This document shows, one piece after another, positions 6,607 through 10,114 of a DNA stretch of 10,114 nucleotides. The notes beneath the pieces are model-generated. The model searched no databases. It saw only the letters and a program-made list of their open reading frames with translations, and was not told where the DNA came from. Each line of letters opens with the position of its first letter. The stretch's first letter is position 1. The position numbers were made by a program, and so were the translations under genes. The DNA is from Bacteroidetes/Chlorobi group bacterium ChocPot_Mid (GTDB lineage Bacteria; Bacteroidota; Ignavibacteria; Kapaibacteriales; UBA2268): NCBI GenBank assembly GCA_003731675.1, contig RCNQ01000018.1, positions 1-10,114 on the forward strand, written 5' to 3'.

Positions 6607-8874
6607 ATGATATTCGATTTGGATATGCTCAAAAAGCACTATCAGGACTTTGCAGGAAAGGTTGATTTAGCCAAAAAAGTAATTGGCAAACCATTGACAC
6701 TAGCAGAAAAAATACTTTATGCTCATTTATGGAAAGATGAAACATTAAGAGAATTTAAACGAGGTGTGGATTATGTGAATTTTGCACCTGACAGAGTAGC
6801 AATGCAAGATGCAACTGCTCAAATGGCATTATTGCAGTTTATGTCAGCTGGAAGACCTAAAGTAGCAGTACCTTCTACCGTGCATTGCGACCATCTGATT
6901 CAAGCCAAGGTTGGTGCTGATAAGGATTTGGCTACTGCTAAAGATGTCAATAAGGAAGTTTACGATTTTCTTGCTTCCGTATCGAACAAATATGGTATAG
7001 GTTTCTGGAAACCGGGAGCTGGTATTATTCATCAGGTTGTTTTAGAAAATTATGCTTTCCCGGGAGGTATGATGATAGGAACCGATTCTCATACAGTTAA
7101 TGCTGGGGGATTAGGTATGATTGCAATTGGAGTTGGTGGTGCTGATGCTGTTGATGTTATGTCAGGTATGGCTTGGGAACTGAAATTCCCTAAATTAATT
7201 GGTGTAAAATTAACAGGAAAGCTTAATGGCTGGGCTTCTGCCAAAGATGTGATTTTGAAGGTTGCAGGGATTTTGACAGTAAAGGGTGGCACTGGTTGTA
7301 TTGTTGAGTACTTCGGCGATGGAGCAAAAAGTCTTTCATGTACCGGTAAGGGAACGATTTGTAATATGGGTGCAGAAATAGGAGCAACAACTTCTACTTT
7401 TGGTTATGACGAATCTATGTACAGGTATCTGGAAGCAACAGGACGTAAGGAAGTTGCTGATATGGCTCAATCAATAAATGAGTACCTGACTGCTGACAAA
7501 GAAGTATATGAAAATCCTGAAAAGTATTTCGACCAATTGATTGAAATAAATCTTTCAGAATTAGAACCACATATAAACGGACCATTTTCACCTGATTTAG
7601 CATGGCCCGTTTCTAAGATGAAAGAAGCTGTTAAGCAAAATGGCTATCCAGAAAAACTTGATGTTGGATTAATCGGTTCTTGCACCAATTCTTCCTATGA
7701 AGATATTTCCCGCAGTGCTTCTATAGCCAAACAAGCTATTGATAAGAAACTTAAAGTTAAATCTGAATTTACAATTACTCCTGGTTCCGAACAGGTAAGA
7801 TATACTATTGAAAGAGATGGCTTTATAGATATATTTAAGCAAATTGGGGGTGTTGTGTTAGCAAATGCCTGTGGACCTTGCATTGGGCAATGGGCAAGAG
7901 CCGGTGCAGATAGACAAGAAAAAAATTCCATTATTACTTCCTTCAATAGAAATTTTGCAAAAAGAGCTGACGGAAACCCGAACACACATAGTTTCGTAGC
8001 ATCTCCTGAAATTGTTACAGCACTTGCAATTGCAGGTAAGATGACGTTTAATCCGATTACCGATAAATTAATTAATGAAGATGGTCAAGAAGTCATGCTT
8101 GACACACCAAGTGGTTTCGAACTTCCGCCAAAAGGTTTTGCTGTTGAGGATGCAGGATACCAAGCTCCAGCTGAAGATGGAAGTAAGGTAGAAGTAATTG
8201 TTAAACCGGATTCTGATAGGTTACAAATATTGACACCTTTCGAGAAATGGGACGGTGAAGATTATCTCGGTTTGAGATTATTAATCAAAGCAAAAGGCAA
8301 ATGTACAACTGACCATATATCTATGGCTGGTCCTTGGTTAAAATATAGAGGACATCTGGATAATATTTCGAATAATATGCTAACGGGAGCAATTAATTAT
8401 TTCAATGGTGAAGCAAACGAGATAAAAAACCAACTAACAGGAGAATACGCAGGAGTGCCTGAAGTACAAAGACAATATAAAGCACGAGGAATTGGTACTA
8501 TTGTTGTTGGTGATGAAAATTACGGAGAAGGTTCTTCGAGAGAACATGCGGCAATGGAGCCAAGACATTTAGGTGTAAAGGCAGTTTTGGTAAAATCTTT
8601 CGCAAGAATTCACGAAACAAATTTGAAAAAACAAGGTATGTTGGCTTTAACTTTTGCAGATAAAAATGATTATGAGAAAATTCAGGAAGATGATATAATT
8701 GATATAATTGGATTAAAGGAGTTCGCTCCGGGAAAACCTTTGAAGATATTCCTTCATCATGCTGACGGTACTTCTGACGAATTCGAAGTAAATCATAGCT
8801 ACAACAAGCAACAAATTGAATGGTTCAAAAATGGTTCAGCTTTGAATATTATCAGAAAACAGTTTGCAGGTTAA
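6607..8874 (+). CDS. acn: Aconitate hydratase (mitochondrial-type aconitase)
   Basis: Cytoplasmic [4Fe-4S] TCA-cycle enzyme interconverting citrate and isocitrate via cis-aconitate. 755 residues from the chosen ATG, typical of the mitochondrial-type aconitase found in Bacteroidota and in eukaryotic mitochondria rather than the ~890-residue AcnA or the AcnB type. Seen: TDSHTVNAGGLGMIAIGVGG (residues 159-178); cluster cysteines C359 in GSCTNSSYED and C422/C425 in ACGPCIGQW, almost the same numbering as bovine C358, C421 and C424; and a swivel domain (about 560-755) with GEGSSREHAAMEPRH, where S643-S644-R645 correspond to the catalytic bovine S642/R644 loop, followed by SFARIHETNLKKQG. All catalytic motifs are intact. 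It is divergent from the GWxTD gene, probably monocistronic, and closed by a strong terminator. In this genome it could serve an oxidative or a reductive TCA cycle; the sequence does not say which. Confidence 0.98.
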   Translation: MIFDLDMLKKHYQDFAGKVDLAKKVIGKPLTLAEKILYAHLWKDETLREFKRGVDYVNFAPDRVAMQDATAQMALLQFMSAGRPKVAVPSTVHCDHLIQAKVGADKDLATAKDVNKEVYDFLASVSNKYGIGFWKPGAGIIHQVVLENYAFPGGMMIGTDSHTVNAGGLGMIAIGVGGADAVDVMSGMAWELKFPKLIGVKLTGKLNGWASAKDVILKVAGILTVKGGTGCIVEYFGDGAKSLSCTGKGTICNMGAEIGATTSTFGYDESMYRYLEATGRKEVADMAQSINEYLTADKEVYENPEKYFDQLIEINLSELEPHINGPFSPDLAWPVSKMKEAVKQNGYPEKLDVGLIGSCTNSSYEDISRSASIAKQAIDKKLKVKSEFTITPGSEQVRYTIERDGFIDIFKQIGGVVLANACGPCIGQWARAGADRQEKNSIITSFNRNFAKRADGNPNTHSFVASPEIVTALAIAGKMTFNPITDKLINEDGQEVMLDTPSGFELPPKGFAVEDAGYQAPAEDGSKVEVIVKPDSDRLQILTPFEKWDGEDYLGLRLLIKAKGKCTTDHISMAGPWLKYRGHLDNISNNMLTGAINYFNGEANEIKNQLTGEYAGVPEVQRQYKARGIGTIVVGDENYGEGSSREHAAMEPRHLGVKAVLVKSFARIHETNLKKQGMLALTFADKNDYEKIQEDDIIDIIGLKEFAPGKPLKIFLHHADGTSDEFEVNHSYNKQQIEWFKNGSALNIIRKQFAG

Positions 8875-8891
8875 GGTTATTTTTTCATTTT

Positions 8892-8944
8892 AAATGGCTG
8901 TCTCTTTTCTGATTTTTTCATGAAAGCAGACAGCCATTTTTTTT
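8892..8944 (+). terminator. Intrinsic terminator of acn
   Basis: A perfect 12-bp stem, AAATGGCTGTCT (8892-8903) with AGACAGCCATTT (8928-8939), runs directly into eight Ts (8937-8944). The 24-nt loop can add a short inner stem (CTTT/AAAG, 8904-8907 with 8923-8926) past a one-base bulge. The other side is A/T-mixed, so it acts mainly on plus-strand transcripts. It starts 17 bp after the acn stop and separates acn from the DUF3078 gene. Confidence 0.93.
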
Positions 8945-8971
8945 CAAATTCTTAAATTCAATACTAATCAC

Positions 8972-8979
8972 TACATTTG
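8972..8979 (+). promoter_or_regulatory. Candidate Bacteroidota-type -7 element for the DUF3078-mscS pair
   Basis: TACATTTG fits TAnnTTTG. It lies between the acn terminator and the next ATG and predicts a leader of about 45 nt. No convincing -33 TTTG is seen. Confidence 0.35.
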
Positions 8980-9030
8980 TAATATTATGTTAAGCAATTT
9001 ATTATTCATTAATTTTAAAATGGTGATGTT

Positions 9031-9876
9031 ATGAAAAAGATATTATTTATTTTGACGATATTTTTTATAGGGAATACTTTATTGGCACAAGAACAGGAAA
9101 CTCCAAAAAGTAATTGGAGTAATAAAGGTATTGTAAGCTTGAATATTAGTCAGATTTCATTTACTGATTGGACTCAGGGTGGAGACAATGCAATAACTTA
9201 TACTTTTATGGGTGATTTTGGATTCAATTATGCAAAAGATGTTTGGAGCTTTAAAAACAACTTGAAATTAGCTTATGGACAAACAAAAATTGCTGAAGAT
9301 GATTTCAAAACGAATAATAACGAGTTGTATCTGGAAAGTGTTTATACACGAGATATTGGAATTTGGGTTGACCCTTTTATAAGTAACTTGATAAGAACAC
9401 CGATAGCCCCCGGTTTTGATTATAAAGTAACTCCTTGGGAAGAAATAGCTAACTTTTTTGACCCGGGGTATATAAGTCAAAGTATAGGTGTTGGTATTAA
9501 TAAATCGGAGATTGTTAAAACAAGACTGGGACTTGGTTTTCAGGAAGTGATTACAAGCAAATACAGAAAGTATTCTGACGACCCGAAAACAACAGACAAA
9601 GAAGAAGCATTCAAATTTGAGACAGGTATTGAATCAGTTACAGATTTTAATTGGAATTTTATGGAGAATATGAACTTAAAGAGTAAGCTACGTTTGTTCA
9701 GCCGATTTGAAAGCATGGATGTTTGGGATGTTCGTTGGGATAATACCATATCTGCTCAGGTAAATAAATACATTGTTGTCAATCTGAATCTTTTAGCTAT
9801 TTATGAGAAAAATCAATCTTTAAGAACTCAAATAAAAGAAGCATTGCAAATTGGAATTACTTATACTTTATTTTAA
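9031..9876 (+). CDS. DUF3078-type predicted outer-membrane beta-barrel protein
   Basis: 281 residues, function unknown. Seen: a signal peptide (1-19 or 20, lysines then a hydrophobic core ending LLAQ), then the DUF3078-like opening SLNISQISFTDWTQGGDN (36-53), in which the family's W-x-x-GG-x-N pattern is clear. The rest alternates amphipathic strands rich in aromatics (for example FGFNYAKDVWSFKNNLKLAYGQ and NMNLKSKLRLFSRFESMDVWD) and ends QIGITYTLF with a terminal Phe, as expected for an outer-membrane barrel. The DUF3078 family is characteristic of Bacteroidota and relatives and has no assigned activity. An MscS-type channel gene begins 19 bp downstream and is probably in the same operon, which suggests an envelope context but not a function. 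The ATG at 9031 is the first in-frame Met and directly precedes the signal sequence; no good Shine-Dalgarno site is visible. Confidence 0.87.
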   Translation: MKKILFILTIFFIGNTLLAQEQETPKSNWSNKGIVSLNISQISFTDWTQGGDNAITYTFMGDFGFNYAKDVWSFKNNLKLAYGQTKIAEDDFKTNNNELYLESVYTRDIGIWVDPFISNLIRTPIAPGFDYKVTPWEEIANFFDPGYISQSIGVGINKSEIVKTRLGLGFQEVITSKYRKYSDDPKTTDKEEAFKFETGIESVTDFNWNFMENMNLKSKLRLFSRFESMDVWDVRWDNTISAQVNKYIVVNLNLLAIYEKNQSLRTQIKEALQIGITYTLF

Positions 9877-9895
9877 TTTTTGAAAAGGTATTTAT

Positions 9896-10114
9896 ATGGA
9901 TAAGATACAAGATTACTGGGAGTTGATATCGCGTTTGGCATTAACTTATGCCCCTAAATTATTGTTAGCTATTATTACGTTACTTGTTGGTTTGTGGCTT
10001 ATAAAAAAGGTAGTAAAGTTAATTAAAAAATTGATGTTAAAGAGTTCAGTGGACCCATCTTTACAAAGTTTTCTGATACCTTTGATATCAATTTTGTTTA
10101 AGATTCTATTGATA
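9896..10114 (+). CDS. MscS-family small-conductance mechanosensitive channel (partial, C-terminus beyond right edge)
   Basis: 73 N-terminal residues of an inner-membrane tension-gated channel that releases solutes on hypo-osmotic shock. Seen: a first transmembrane segment (about 20-36, PKLLLAIITLLVGLWLI) followed by a basic loop KKVVKLIKKLMLKSSVDPSLQSFLIPLI (about 37-64) and the start of TM2 (about 60-73). This matches the TM1-to-TM2 pattern of E. coli MscS, including the VG-L-I and loop-D-F segments, and the short N-terminus suits the small single-channel class. The pore helix and cytoplasmic domain are outside the window. The start ATG at 9896-9898 has AAGG 7 nt upstream. The gene follows the DUF3078 gene by 19 bp, so the two are probably co-transcribed. 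Confidence 0.85.
   Translation, partial: MDKIQDYWELISRLALTYAPKLLLAIITLLVGLWLIKKVVKLIKKLMLKSSVDPSLQSFLIPLISILFKILLI

Overview
The window carries nine genes and is AT-rich. It most likely comes from a member of the Bacteroidota/Chlorobiota (FCB) group that has dissimilatory sulfur metabolism. Uncultured Ignavibacteria- or Kapabacteria-like lineages are the first candidates. Evidence for the group is a GWxTD-domain protein, a DUF3078-type outer-membrane protein, a mitochondrial-type aconitase, and three upstream matches to the Bacteroidota -7 promoter element TAnnTTTG. Evidence for the metabolism is a sat-aprB-aprA cluster. The taxon is an inference from gene content; nothing in the window fixes it.

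Left part, minus strand (1-3033): sat (ATP sulfurylase), aprB and aprA (adenylylsulfate reductase beta and alpha subunits) are read leftward in that order, and aprA runs off the left edge. Together they interconvert sulfate, adenosine 5'-phosphosulfate (APS) and sulfite. Sequence alone does not settle whether this runs towards sulfate reduction or sulfite oxidation. Upstream of sat is a 434-bp gene-free AT-rich stretch (3034-3467). It contains a GC-richer island that could fold as a hairpin or pseudoknot, with a possible terminator-like U-tract.

Middle part, minus strand (3468-6413): a secreted GWxTD-domain protein of unknown function, then 25 bp downstream a short RlpA-like lipoprotein with no SPOR domain, then a CheB-type two-domain protein. 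The CheB-like protein keeps the catalytic Ser and Asp positions but has Ser where the catalytic His should be, and its receiver pocket is partly degraded. No other chemotaxis gene is visible.

Right part, plus strand (6607-10114): aconitase (acn), divergent from the GWxTD gene and closed by a strong intrinsic terminator. Next comes a DUF3078-type predicted outer-membrane beta-barrel protein. An MscS-type mechanosensitive channel gene follows after 19 bp and runs off the right edge.

The most useful second-look items are the pseudo-catalytic CheB homologue, the possible structured leader of the sulfur operon, and the sulfur operon itself in this kind of genome. I found no mobile elements, CRISPR arrays, tRNAs or rRNAs.
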